From assembly GCA_003864495.1 (NCBI GenBank), contig ML133401.1, positions 930,001 to 994,000 of the forward strand: DNA of 64,000 nt, given 5' to 3'. Source of the stretch: Nemopilema nomurai. Lineage: Eukaryota > Cnidaria > Scyphozoa > Rhizostomeae > Rhizostomatidae. Each line of letters starts with the position of its first letter. The stretch's first letter is position 1. The notes beneath the pieces were generated by a model, which saw only the letters and a program-made list of their open reading frames with translations, was not told the origin of the DNA and did not search any database. Shown piece by piece: positions 1 through 11,589 of the stretch. The position numbers and the translations under genes are program-made.

Positions 1-113
1 ATTACATATATGCATGATTCTTTTTATGAAAGTTAATGACTTAGAAATGGATGAAAGTTCAGTTAATCAACAAATCCTTAAGTCGTTGTAACCAACTTAG
101 TTTGTTATCTAGG

Positions 114-2042
114 AAGCTGTTGACTCTGTTATGGATCATATTTTCTCACTTCCAATGAAAGACCATCTAGCCCCAATTTTCATCAGTCCAGCAAATGGAC
201 AGTTTATGAATGGAGGAACAATTACCCTAGGGGCCAGAGGTGATAGTTACTATGAGTATCTACTGAAACAATGGATTCAGTCTGGAAAGAAAGAAGACAA
301 GTATGCCATAATTATATCTTCTCTATCTTTTAGTTTTGGGATTGTATTAAATTTCCAGCAAGTAGGGGTTTCGTCAAAGGGTTTCAGATCAGGGCACTTT
401 TAATGCATAACTTTATTTTGCAAAGAAGTGACTTTGTTTGCTTTATTTTCTGGTTTAGGTTCAAGAATAATTATGTCAATGCTATCAATGGAGTTTTTGA
501 AAAGCTTGTGAAACATTCAAAACCAGATGGTCTGGTTTTTGTTGGTGAGATTCTAAATGCTTGGACATTTAGTCCAAAAATGGTATGTCATCATTTAAAT
601 TATATAAATTACTCTTGACTCACTACATCCAGACTGTCCTATAGCTGCATTTGTTTTAAAATCTGTCTTTAATATATTTCTTAATTTGTCCATTAGATTT
701 TTACTGATCTTTTACTTGAAGTTTGAGATTTGTGTATTCAATAAATCTATGGTGCACTTACAGTCAAGCATGAAACAGGATTTTGTTATCTTATTAGAAA
801 CCAAACAGGATTTATTTTAGGGTAGGCAATACTTGCTGGGCTTTCTCTGCAAGACTGCTTTTGATTCAGAAATATTTTTAAAGTTCAGTTATTTTAGAAT
901 AATTGTTTAAGGTAACTCTTTTTGGTTAAGCTGTTATAATTATCATTTTGTCATTTATTATTTTGAAGTGTATGCAGTTGTTAAGAGAGATGTAGCTAAA
1001 ATGTTGTTTTTTTAGGACCATCTTGTTTGCTTTCTCCCTGGAGTACTGGCGTTAGGCTTTCATAATGGCTTGGATGTGAGACATATGAACTTGGCAAAAG
1101 AACTTCTGGAAACATGCAACAGGATGTATACAGATATGCCAACTGGTCTAAGCCCTGAAATTGTTTATTTCAATATGGATAATGGAGGAAGCAAAGACAT
1201 CATAGTGAAGGTATGATACTTGGCTGAAGCTAAGTAAAATCATATTCATGGCTGTGGTTTATTTATTTGTTAGATGACACTCAGGTTGTTCAAGTGTTCA
1301 AGTCCATTGGAAGCAATACACACACAGTCTACAATGTATACTAATACCTTGCCATATTTATGTGAAGCTTGTCTATTTTTCTCCTTGCAAGTTCTACTAG
1401 TATATATTTTTTCTTTTTGTTTTTGAAAAATTGGCAACTGCTTATCATTTCTGCTTCTAGGATATTTTAAACGCTAGTTCTCTGGTTATTCTCACAATGG
1501 TTTTAATTTAAAAGTAGATCTTAATATTACATATTTTTAACTTTGGTGTAAGGTCAAAAGAGATTCATTATAAAAAGAATCTTTAGTTAATCTAATATCT
1601 TTGCTAAATGCCAGAGAGTTTGTAAATACTAAATGCTAACACTGGTTTCACTGTGATTCATAAAATGGGTGGTATTCAGATTGATGTTTTATGCTCATTT
1701 CTCTCTTCTTTTTAGCCTGCTGATAGCCATAACCTTCTCAGACCAGAGACAGTTGAGTCCATGTTTGTTCTGCATAGTCTCACAGGTGATAAAAAATATC
1801 AAGACCAAGGGTGGAAAATCTTTCAAGCATTCGAGAAGTACACAAAGATCAAAGATGGAGGGTACTCAAGCATAAGCAATGTTCTCAGTCCTCATTCGCC
1901 TGATTACAGAGACAAAATGGAATCATTCTTCTTGGGGGAAACATTGAAATACTTGTTTCTACTTTTTGGTGATGAAAACCAAATCTCATTGGATGACTAT
2001 GTATTCAATACAGAAGCACATCCACTTCCCATTTGGAAGTAG
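114..2042 (+). CDS. MAN1B1: ER mannosyl-oligosaccharide 1,2-alpha-mannosidase, 3' part (GH47)
   Basis: Partial gene; its 5' exons lie left of the window. Four exons join in frame: 114-300, 459-582, 1016-1210 and 1716-2042, each with GT..AG borders, ending at TAG 2040-2042. The product trims alpha-1,2-linked mannose from N-glycans in the ER or early Golgi and helps mark misfolded glycoproteins. Seen in the sequence: the [15 protein letters not shown] block, the LSPEI block, RPETVES (carrying a conserved catalytic acidic residue of GH47), [19 protein letters not shown], and the family terminus [11 protein letters not shown], whose Thr helps bind Ca2+. KYQD.GW and GGYSSI.NV favour the ER type (MAN1B1) over Golgi MAN1A/C. 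It is convergent with V-ATPase subunit G. Confidence 0.93.
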
Positions 2043-3085
2043 CAGTATTTTAGGTCACTTTGATTATCAGTGGCTGGGCCCTACTTATGCATGGATAATG
2101 TTGTGTCATAATCAGTGGTGGTGCCACCATTGGAGCCAGATCCAGTTAGCAAGAAGTACCATATATTTAGGGAGTACGATCACTTTTTGGGGGGAGGTGT
2201 CAAGGCTCTAAAATTAATCAAGACAGGCATTGTCATAAATGGTGAGCACTTAGTCTGGAAGTTGTGAGGTTTGGTGCCCTGTTTTTCTGAAAGTATTCAG
2301 AATCTTGTGGAGGGCTCTCTTTATCAGTTTCCCAATTGGGATGACAGTAATTAGTTGAATAAAGAATTTTACATAATCAGCTGTATTTTGATGACTATTA
2401 GTTCAAAAAAGATTATATAACTGGAGAAACAGAATTTGTAGATTGTATGATTTTAGGTCATATTTATAGTTTCTGTTATTTGCGAGTAAAAAAGCACATG
2501 TGGAAAAAACCTGCAAATAAATAAATTTATAGAAAAAATCAAGAACTTTGAATAATGCTACTTGTTTTTAATAAAATGGTGTTTTCTTGTTTTGTCTAAA
2601 TTCTCAGATTTGAAATATTAAATTAACATGTTTTTTGGAAGCTAGATAAGGAGCCAAAATAACTGGTTTCTTGTTTTTAGCTGTGGCACATGACAATTTT
2701 GAACACAATGACTCCACATCTGCAATTTTCACTTGCAAGAATTTATTGGTATTGTTATCAAGGGATTGCTATCTCTTTACCTAGCCAATTGAGAAAATAA
2801 GCAGCTGTAATTCTTTGAAAACAAAACAGACAGTAGAAAAATCACATCTGAAAACCCTGAGATCTCCAACATTTGCACAATTTTTCAAAAAGATTTTAAC
2901 AATTTAAAAAAAAAGCTACCCTCTACTTTGATCAGAATATATGACAGAAAATAAGCTTGACAATCATCAAAAAATCAATATCTTGTTGGAATACCAAGAT
3001 ACAAAATTAAATATTTCTAATATCTTTGCTAAATATTCTAATAAAGTCCCAAAATGATGACAATTTTGAAAAGGATGGAAATTTC
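2043..3085. other. Convergent 3' intergenic gap
   Basis: AT-rich gap between the mannosidase stop and the stop of V-ATPase subunit G on the other strand. It should hold both 3' UTRs. AATAAA-like signals on the + strand occur near 2357, 2518 and 2570. I see no coding signal; the short + strand frame across 1966-2211 is readthrough in another frame. Confidence 0.6.
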
Positions 3086-5920
3086 TTAAGATTGGAAATT
3101 TTGATGCAGTTCAGGCTTGATGTCATAGACTAATTCCAAAATTCTGTTTATTACATCACCCTTGCTTCCCTCTACCATTCCACCCATACTGTCAAGTTTA
3201 TCAGCGGTTTCCTTGTTGATTCTAGCTTGGAAGTCATCCTTGCCTTGTTGCTAAAAATAATTACACAATTTGAATTAGTTGTTTTCAATGCTACATTCAT
3301 TTCAAGGTGATACATTGCCGAAGTTCACATATTACAGGTATAAAAAGATAAACATTTATTTAAAATCAATAAAAGTATTTTTAGCAGTGGTGATAACTCA
3401 CATACACTTATTCACTAGTGGTTATGCAATTTTTTCAAATAAAATTGATATGCATCATAGTTAATGCTTAATATAGATGATTATTTATGCTTTTCTGTCA
3501 CAGACACTGTCTTTCTTCGTAAACTTTCCAAAACTTTATAACCTATCTTTCTTTGATTAATTATGCTAAAGAAATCCCACAAGTATAACAAACATCCAAA
3601 GAGACTTGGGCCATCAGGGTACACAAGAGGCGAATTATCACAAAAATTGTGAGAAAATTGAGAGTGCAATAATGTTGATGTATTTGTGATAGCAGTTGAA
3701 CATACACTTTTCTGTTTCTCTCTGAACTTTGCCTCACATTCATTTCTGTATTGCTCAATGTCAGCTGCTGCTTCCTCTTTGGCTTGTTTCAGCTTTTTTG
3801 TTTTGCCTTGTGGGAAAAAATGTGTACAAAAATACCAATTAACATCCCTTTGCTTCTACAATATTGCTACATAATCAAAATTTAACAATATCTCAAAATA
3901 AAGAAGAATGAGAGATACACTATGCTTATTGCTGTAAACAAGGACATGAACCATTTTCGATTGTGCACGGAAGATACAAAGAATGAAAATAAAACACTGC
4001 AGGTAGGATGAGCTGCTAATGAAATATGAAAAAGGATAGAACTTATAAAGCTATATGTTAGTAATACTTCTCAAATTGTATGATGGTTTCATAAAATGTG
4101 AAGCTTGGAAGTAACTTGGAAACGTCCAACATTATGCAACAAAAATGTGAGTCAATAAGCAAGCTCAACTATGAAATGGATATGAATGTATAACTTAATT
4201 GTTAAATAATGCTTATATGGTCAACTTTCTAAACTTCCTGTTTCAGTTTCAGACTAGATATAAATCTTATTTTATGGAATTATTCAAGAAATTCTCATTA
4301 GATATGAATCATTTAGTAAATATGGTTTTTCATTTACCTTGCTTGATGATTTGTATTTCACTGTTATATTTTGAACTAAATGTGAATCATATTATATGGA
4401 CAATTCTTATTTTTATTGCGTAAAACAGGCTCAAAACAAGCTAAGCTTAGTCCTGTAATTTACTTTTAAGATTAATACATGCATATGTACATACACATAG
4501 GTTTGAAAAGTATTGGGACACCTTCGATGTTTCAAATACCTTTTGTAGAAAAAATTTAGCAACATGATTTTAATGATACCTCGCTAAAAAAAAGCAAGGT
4601 ACTTACTTCCATGAAATCTTGGAAAGATTTTGTTTATCTTTTGAAGCATTTTAGGTGCGCAAAAGGATAAAAAAGATTAACTTTGGAATTTTAGAGGCCT
4701 AAGATATGTACAAGTATGGGAGTTTTCAAGCACCAGGAGTTAACTTATGAAAAGAGATTAGAAATAGTTTTTTACAAAAACAATGGCAAGAGTTTTTGAG
4801 AAATTGTGGGCTCTTAAAAGAGTGCAGCTTTAAACATATATAAAACCTTCAAGAACTGTCAAAAATCTGCTACGGTTGGTAGATCGAGGAAATTGTCGAC
4901 AAAATCGGTAATCGTTGTTATGCCAGATAGTACCCTTTGCCTACAAAAGATTGATTTTTAAGGGCCGCCTTTCAACGTTGCCAGTACCATTCATTTGGAA
5001 AAACATCCAAGAACCCTATATTCAGTGTTTATATCAATTAATGCGAGCCATACTTGTATCTGTAAAGAAAAGCCATGGACATACAGTATTCGCAAATACT
5101 AAACGATATCCCATTCTGTATTTCGTGCTCCTGAGGAATTCAAGTGGCTTTTTACATCTTATAAAGCTTTTGCTGTGTTTTCCGTGTATAATTTTATCGC
5201 AGATGACTCTTGAAACATTGTTGTATCATTGTATTTGAAATAGCTTTGTAACCTGCGTGAGTTTTTGAAAAATTTATCAAGCTTTATTGGCTCAGTACTC
5301 CTGTGTCACCTGACTTTGACGTTGTTCTTTGGTCTTGCCTCGGTTGATTTGCGATAAGGTCGCTGCGCAGTGGTTTCTAATACTAGCCATTAATTATGAT
5401 GAAAAAAAGTGCTGAAATTTTGCAACTTTTTGATGCATTCATTGAGTAAATCAGAGTATTTTAAAGGAAAATAAATGTGTTTCAAAAGATACATTTTTGA
5501 TGGCCCAAATTTGTTTTGATTCGCCAGAGGTTTTGAGTTTCGAAGTGTCCCAATACTTTTTGAACGGTAGTGTACATACTTTCATCTCGAAGTCATATGA
5601 CAGTCCCCCAATGCGCAAAATCTTTATAATGTTCACATACTTTCGAGCCAAAAATCAATTTGAATAATTCATAACGACATATCACTAGGTATTTTCTGGC
5701 CTCCGATTATCATAGTTTACGATATCGAAATATTTAATCAGTTACTACTGTTGGGTGGGTCAACGTTTAGCATTCATGCCCTGCTATGTAGCCGAAACTA
5801 AACTGTTCTGGGAGGCAATGCAGCATAACATAACTCACACTTTCTAGCTTCTGCGACCACTTCTGCAGCTTTCTTCTCTGCTGCTAATAGTTTTTGGATT
5901 CCGTGTGATTGTGAAGCCAT
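3086..5920 (-). CDS. ATP6V1G: V-type proton ATPase subunit G (V1 sector)
   Basis: Three exons on the minus strand: 5839-5920 (starts at ATG 5920-5918), 3706-3806 and 3086-3250 (stop 3088-3086), totalling 348 nt and 115 aa against about 118 aa in vertebrates. Subunit G is part of the peripheral stalk linking the V1 ATPase to the V0 proton channel. Seen: N-terminal MASQSHGIQKLLAAEKKA, central LKQAKEEAAADIEQYRNE, and the closing acidic block VYDIKPELHQNFQ, all family hallmarks. Splice donors are GTGAGT and GTATGT and phases agree (1, then 0). Intron 1 (3807-5838) carries a Tc1/mariner relic. The start lies 149 bp from the dolichol kinase start on the opposite strand, so the two genes probably share a promoter. 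Confidence 0.9.
4492..5574 (+). mobile_element. Decayed Tc1/mariner-like element in ATP6V1G intron 1
   Basis: Inverted termini share the core AAAAGTATTGGGACAC: the left copy lies near 4506-4521 and the right copy, inverted, near 5542-5560. Both ends border a TA dinucleotide (4492-4493 and 5573-5574), as expected of Tc1/mariner insertions. The interior on the + strand gives scattered transposase-like fragments with many stops, for example a helix-turn-helix-like start near 4740-4900 and pieces to about 5370. At about 1.1 kb it is shorter than a full Tc1 element and is not functional. The superfamily call rests on the termini and TA flanks. Confidence 0.7.
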
Positions 5921-6069
5921 TTTGGGGGTTTTCAGAGTTCGCGATTTCTTCTGTGATCAATGTCGCCCGAAGTCAATGACCTCACCACCAAATACAAGCA
6001 GCCTCGAGGTCAACCTTGTTTGTGCTTCGCAGTGTCACTTCCTCGCAGTGTCAAAGGACCAATCTCAAA
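5921..6069. promoter_or_regulatory. Putative bidirectional promoter between ATP6V1G and DOLK
   Basis: 149 bp separate the start codons of two divergent housekeeping genes, so both transcription starts and the core promoters must lie here or inside the first exons. The stretch is richer in G and C than the flanks. No clear TATA box is seen on either strand. Confidence 0.5.
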
Positions 6070-7758
6070 ATGGCTGAAAAACCACTGTGTTTACCCTCAA
6101 ATACTTTGTGGGTAAAAATGTTTTCTCCCATCGTAGAAATATTTCTACTGATCACAACAATATGGATTAAAGATTGGTCGCTTTTTACAGTATTTTCAAA
6201 AAATCTGAACGATGGCAAAGTGTTAATTTTCTCTACTTCCTTGTTGTTGATATGCCTGCACCTCGTTGAAACGGGAAGAAAGTGTAGACATGGAGGTCTA
6301 TTATATCGCGAAGCATCCGGACAGGGGATTGTTGTGGGTGCAGTCGTGTCGCTTACACTTGGCTTGGTTCAAATAGTGTATTCTACCAGGAGTTCTGTAA
6401 GCGAAGTGGACTTTTCAGGCCTAGAAGTTACAAGCCTGTCAAGTGTCTATGCCCAGTACATACTGGCAATGTTTGTTGCAATGATTCTCTATGGTTGCCT
6501 ATATCTTTTGCAAATTGACCTCACATTTGCAGCTCCTGTTATAATGTTATCATTTGGATTTCTTCAGGATCACTTCGCAGATACAAACTTATTGATCCCT
6601 CTAACTTCAGCGATCTTGTATGTTATTGTTTACCTGACCATCATCAAACTTTGTCCAAGAAGTTTTACAATTGGAGAAGCTGCCATTGTTTCTCAAGGCC
6701 TTACCTTATTGCTAATCGACTTCACCTTTGTTCTTTTCGTAAAAAGTGGCTATGGTGAACTACTGGGGATGCAGAATTTGGATTTGCTTGAGAATAGAAC
6801 TCAAGATACTTTGTTTTTGTCAACCCTGCTGGCATGCACCTTTTTTGTATCAGTGTTTCTGAGCCCAGTTTTCTATTGCCTTGCCTGGTATGCCAAAACA
6901 GCTCATGATTCTCTTATTTACAGCACAGCTTTTTATATTGGTGGTATAATGAATGTATTTGCAATTTTTGTTCCATCCTGCTACATAACCCTTGGTATGA
7001 ATCCTGTCTGGTATATGCTTTCTTTTGTAAAGCCATCAGTCCTGCTGATAACCTGTTATTGGACCATTTTGCTCTCTATATCAATATCTGTTGTTGCATG
7101 GAACAAAAGTTATCATGAGGTAAAGATGAGTGGACGAATACCAAACATAGTCATTAGGAAGTTTTTCCATTTAATTGGTGTACTCATATTTGTTCCTGGT
7201 ATCTATTATGAACCAAACTTCACAAGGATAGCATCTGGTGTTGCAGTTGCTGTATTGGTGATCTTGGAATTAGTCCGTATTTTTAACATCTATCCATTTG
7301 GGGGTATTTTGAACAAGTATTTGATAACATTTGTGGATGAAAGAGACAGAGGTCATGTCATATTGACACACATATATTTGGTACTTGGCTTTTCTTTGCC
7401 AGTATGGTTATTTCCGTTCCACTCTGATCAGCCCTTGAGCCCGCTACTTCCATACTCTGGAGTAATAGCGCTTGGCATTGGTGATTCATTTGCATCCATA
7501 GTTGGTAGATATTATGGTGAAAGGAAAATACCTGGCAGCTCAAAGACCTTTATTGGGACATTTGCTTGCTTCTCTGGTCAAATGTTTGCTTCCTTGTTTT
7601 TGCTGGTATGGTATGGTGAACGCTTATCCTTAGACAACATTGCAAAACTGACCAGTGCAGTTTTCATAACTTCAGTCATGGAAGCTGTCACTGGGCAAAT
7701 AGACAACTTAATTCTTTCACAAGTGTTGTATGTGAACCTATTTCTATGTAAAGTCTAA
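6070..7758 (+). CDS. DOLK: Dolichol kinase
   Basis: One uninterrupted ORF, as in vertebrates where DOLK is intronless. The enzyme uses CTP to phosphorylate dolichol in the ER membrane, the last step in making the lipid carrier for N-glycosylation, C-mannosylation and GPI anchors. I choose the ATG at 6070 (562 aa; human about 538). An in-frame ATG at 6016 would add 18 aa that look like 5' UTR. The product is rich in membrane segments. The CTP-binding block GIGDSFASIVGRYYGERKIP with following SSKTFIGT sits near residues 469-497, and the C-terminus keeps EAVTGQIDN. It lies head to head with ATP6V1G. Confidence 0.94.
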   Translation: MAEKPLCLPSNTLWVKMFSPIVEIFLLITTIWIKDWSLFTVFSKNLNDGKVLIFSTSLLLICLHLVETGRKCRHGGLLYREASGQGIVVGAVVSLTLGLVQIVYSTRSSVSEVDFSGLEVTSLSSVYAQYILAMFVAMILYGCLYLLQIDLTFAAPVIMLSFGFLQDHFADTNLLIPLTSAILYVIVYLTIIKLCPRSFTIGEAAIVSQGLTLLLIDFTFVLFVKSGYGELLGMQNLDLLENRTQDTLFLSTLLACTFFVSVFLSPVFYCLAWYAKTAHDSLIYSTAFYIGGIMNVFAIFVPSCYITLGMNPVWYMLSFVKPSVLLITCYWTILLSISISVVAWNKSYHEVKMSGRIPNIVIRKFFHLIGVLIFVPGIYYEPNFTRIASGVAVAVLVILELVRIFNIYPFGGILNKYLITFVDERDRGHVILTHIYLVLGFSLPVWLFPFHSDQPLSPLLPYSGVIALGIGDSFASIVGRYYGERKIPGSSKTFIGTFACFSGQMFASLFLLVWYGERLSLDNIAKLTSAVFITSVMEAVTGQIDNLILSQVLYVNLFLCKV

Positions 7759-7978
7759 GTTAGAACCCGTTTTGTTAGGTAACTAAAAACTGTAGTCATA
7801 GGAGCACATTTGATGTAAATTATCAGTTTGAATGAATTTTGTATTTGAAGATTAGATAGAAGAAAGATAAGTGATTTTAATATATGTATGATTAATTGCA
7901 TTTTGTATTTGTGTCCAATGTTTGTATAACTCTGCTAATTGTTTGACAATATCAGAATTCTCTACTGAACTGAGGCTG

Positions 7979-8407
7979 CGTTTACATGATACCGGATTCA
8001 CATCATAGCAGAATCGCTTCACCGTAAGTATTCTTGCCAGCCTTCATCTCATTGGAGATGAACATTATCTTGAAAAAAGATCTATGAGGTGGCTACTTAT
8101 CTGAGAAATGTTTGCAACACCGCTGTGAAGATAGCTTTTACTGTATCAGCATCGATCTGGTTTTCTTCAATAATCAAAACATGATTTGTTGTAAGACGCT
8201 CCAAACCTGGGGTTGAGGCCACAAGGATTGTAACTGAGGTTGTTGAGCAAGTTCATACCGGATTTGAGCGTTTACACACGAGCACTTTACCCAATCCGAT
8301 ACGTATCGGAGTAAAAGCGTACCGGATTGGGTCTTCATCGTGTAAACGGAAGGCCTATCTGATATGAAACGAATCCGATATGAAGTGAATCCGGTATCGT
8401 GTAAACG
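7979..8407. mobile_element. Palindromic MITE with a nested inverted-repeat pair
   Basis: The left end CGTTTACATGATACCGGATT (7979-7998) matches the inverted right end (CGTTTACACGATACCGGATT read on the minus strand, ending at 8407); the match runs about 23 bp with one or two differences. A second pair lies inside: CGTTTACAC at 8269 faces GTGTAAACG ending at 8348, with inner arms around CCCAATCCG and CGGATTGGG. There is no ORF. No clear target duplication is visible. This looks like a non-autonomous DNA element, or one nested in a relative. Confidence 0.7.
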
Positions 8408-9289
8408 GGGCTTGAGACCCCGTTTGCACTACAGAAAGAAGAACGCAACTCTTTTTCTTCGCGTTCACATTGCAACAAAAAGTAATTATTTAACCAAATT
8501 AGCGAAGGCAAAAATCATGCTTTCTTTCGCAGCAGGGGAACATTGTTGTAAAGGGCGGGGATGCATGAACGCAAGGCAATTTTAAACAAAGTGTGATCAA
8601 TCAAATTAGATTACAGTATTGCATTACAGGAATTGAACTTTTCAGGGATATCAACACCATCCATTCTCAATTTCAGGACCATATTCCCACTCAGAACCAC
8701 ACTGTTTTCCACCACTGTTTTCGCCGTGGTTTTTTCCTGAAAAAGCACAAGGTTTTTTTTAAAAAAAAGGTTAAATAATTTTTTAACATCTAATCTTTCC
8801 TAGCGATTAAAACAACTAAATATCATACCAATAATGTGTTTCACTTAATTAGCTTTGTAGTTATGACGGGGGGACTATGACGCGTAAATTTTTGCAGACC
8901 TCTTATCTTTCTATATTAGATAATGTAGGGGAGGAAATAATATGTCTATCATTTCATCAAAAACATATCATTTACAGCATACTATATAATAGTCAGGTGC
9001 GGTGATCTCCCTGCTTTCTCTTATGTTTTTGGTCTCTATATGCATGCTTTTGATAAAGTTTTAAAAAAATGCTTACTAATTAAGGTTTATTAGTAAAAGT
9101 GCTTTCATATGTTACTGCATTTGGCATGAATCTGGCCCCACCATTTCAACTTGAGTTTTAACTTATCCTGGAATTATTCTGGTTGTGGGTGTCAAATCTC
9201 TCAATTCTAACTTCAGATTTTAAATCCCAATTTCCACTTAAGCGTTCGAATTGATCGAAAGCAAATTATAATTTCGCTATTGTTAGCAT
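8408..9289. other. Intergenic, no gene seen
   Basis: AT-rich sequence without a supportable exon. It contains short A/T runs near 8750-8785 and an imperfect hairpin around 8410-8480. Short frames here lack family features. Confidence 0.5.
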
Positions 9290-9353
9290 GACCCGGTAGC
9301 TCAGAGGTAGGGCACTAGGAGTCAGGGATCGTAGTTCATGCCTCGGTCGGGTC
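9290..9353 (+). repeat. tRNA-derived relic (SINE head or pseudo-tRNA)
   Basis: The stretch folds partly like a tRNA. GACCCGG at the 5' end pairs with TCGGGTC at the 3' end over 7 bp, and a D-arm GCTC..GGGC follows the A-box-like GGTAGCTCAGAGGTAGGGC. The anticodon and T arms are degraded and the B box is poor. This fits a tRNA-derived SINE head or a pseudogene, not a working tRNA. A SINE tail was not identified. Confidence 0.5.
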
Positions 9354-9935
9354 GGTTATTTTTCCGCACTCTCTACGAATATATACTAAAGTTGACTTAC
9401 TAGACGTGAATTCATAATTTAGTTTTCTGCAAGAGTAATTGCTCACACAATCATAATTTAACATATCTAAGATGTTGCGTAGTGTGACTTGAAGTATTCT
9501 ATCTTTTCTGTCTTCTGTTTTCTGTCCAAACTGACTTCACACCAACTGACAACTCCTAGAAAAAGAAGTTAAGAACTATTCAAAACAGAATCTAATGGGC
9601 CTTCAAGGTCGACAGCAAAGGAACATCAACTTTTTTAATTGCAGCTTTTTTCATAAAGCTTATTGTAATAAGCAATGGAAATTTTGAGCCACAAAGTTTT
9701 GCCATTATTTCCTTTGATATTTAATGAGACAGTATGCTTTGAGTGGAAATTTCAAACATTTGGCAAGAGTTATCGTTCAAGGATGATACTGTGTGAAATG
9801 ATCATATTGTTTTGTCTAGCCTCATTGGCAAGCCCTGAAAACGGGCATAACCAGACATCCAGGAACATCTAACTTATTTTACAAAGATAAACAGACCTAG
9901 ATCATTCCCAATGTAAATTAGTTTAGAACCTTCCA

Positions 9936-11589
9936 CAGGGCATTTTTTAACATATAAAGTGGTGGGGAAATTCCCCACCAGGCCTTTTCATTGTCCCACC
10001 AGTGGAACATGTTTGCCCCACCACTTAAGTGCCCTTATGATTCGGTGACTTTTTTACTTTTTACTTTATTTGAGATATTTGTGGATGAAATCTTCATTGA
10101 ACAGGTATCAAATCTCAATTCATTTTCCCCTGGAACTGCTGCTTCTATAGGTGATTCCCCTTCTCATTCACAAAGTCTGAAATTTGGAAAGCTCGTATTT
10201 CAAGCAAGGCGTACTGTGCTCGAGAGCACGTGGCGCCACATGTGCTGCTGAACGAATTCAGTTTTGTAAGTGGGAAAACTGTAATGTTTTTTAAAACCCA
10301 AAGCAAAGAATTTTGTTTTACACTTGCTAGAGCTGTTATGAAAGAAGATACCTAGGGGGGAAAAAAATGAGAAAAGGAAAAAAGACCAAGCAGCGACTAT
10401 TGCCAGCAAATGCAGCAAAATAACATCTTTTTTTAATACACAGCAACAGCGGGGTGAGGGTACAAGAGTACCCATTTGGCCTAAAGCCAGCGTCCCACCT
10501 AATAATTCTGATCGCGATGACTGCATGTAAGGAAGTGTGGAATGAACTAAAAGTAATTGGGGACCGTAACGAAAAGGCAGAGGCAAGTGGTTTCTTGAAA
10601 CTTGGGACGAAAAGCACATTTGGCTAACATCTCTCATGGGTGACATCCTGGAAATCTTTACAGTTTTGCAGAAAAATTTTCAGCGAGATAGTCTTCTTAT
10701 CCCTGACATCCTTACATGCCGTGATGCAGCACTGAGGAGACTTCAACTCATAGAAGTCTTACCATATCCAGGAAAGCGAGAATCATTTTGGAAAAATGAC
10801 ACAACGCATCTTACTGAACCACAAAGAATTGTCAAAACAACTTGTGACAACAAACAGAAGAAATTCCCTCGCACTGAAGTGGTTCAAGCTGCATCAGAAT
10901 TTCTTGAAAGACGCCTGCATACAGAACAGGAAGAAATATTGAAAGATAAAAGGCAACTTTTGAACACAAATTCACTGTCTATTTTTCAGGTATTTCTTCG
11001 CGAAACCCCTTTTCCCTGGCAATGGGGGTAACTTTGCTGATGACAGTTGCGAGCAATGGAGTAAAATCAAAGATGTAGAATTTCTCCCAGAAGGCAATGA
11101 TATCGGTTCAAATCTCTCAGTTCGTTTGCGCAAGTTAGTAGCAATAACGACTGGAATTGTGCACAAAATATTTGCTGCCATTATGAGTCTGTCACCACAT
11201 TCGATGCAAACAGAACGCATTGTTTCGCATCACAACATCGTGGCCAGTGATGCAAGAGTATCAATGACAGATGATACAATTAATTCTCGCTTATTCATTG
11301 TGTTGAATGGCATTAGAACTGCTCATTACGACCCAAGAGCTGCTGTTACTTATTTTCTTGCTGCACAAGAACTAAGAAACCGAGAACCAGACTTTGAAAC
11401 TTATAGCAGACGTCCATTTGTAAAGAAATTTTTCAGAAAAGATGGACTAGCGATCAGTGATTTGATCTATGGTCTATAGCAATGTTCTAAGAATATTTTT
11501 GAAAGCCTGTTTATCTGTAAATTCTGCCTTTATCTATATGCCCTTTTCTCAAATGCCCCACCAGTGGAAAATTCTTAAAAAATGCCCTG
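9936..11589 (+). mobile_element. hAT-type transposon, decayed, with matching termini
   Basis: Termini are inverted repeats beginning CAGGGCATTTTTTAA at 9936 and, inverted, at 11589, followed on both sides by the motif CCACCAGTGG or GTGGTGGGG. The + strand holds transposase pieces: a frame over 10636-11031, then after a frame break a second to 11479. The second carries a hAT C-terminal dimerisation pattern: TERIVSHHNIV, then R.SM...TINSRL, then an AHYDPR block. The N-terminal region (9990-10630) is full of stops. No 8-bp duplication is visible (flanks ACCTTCCA and TTTGGGGG), so the insertion is old or the edges have eroded. Confidence 0.7.

Noticed and set aside
9290..9353. Functional tRNA gene
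   Set aside because: Acceptor and D arms are good, but anticodon and T arms do not pair; it is a relic.
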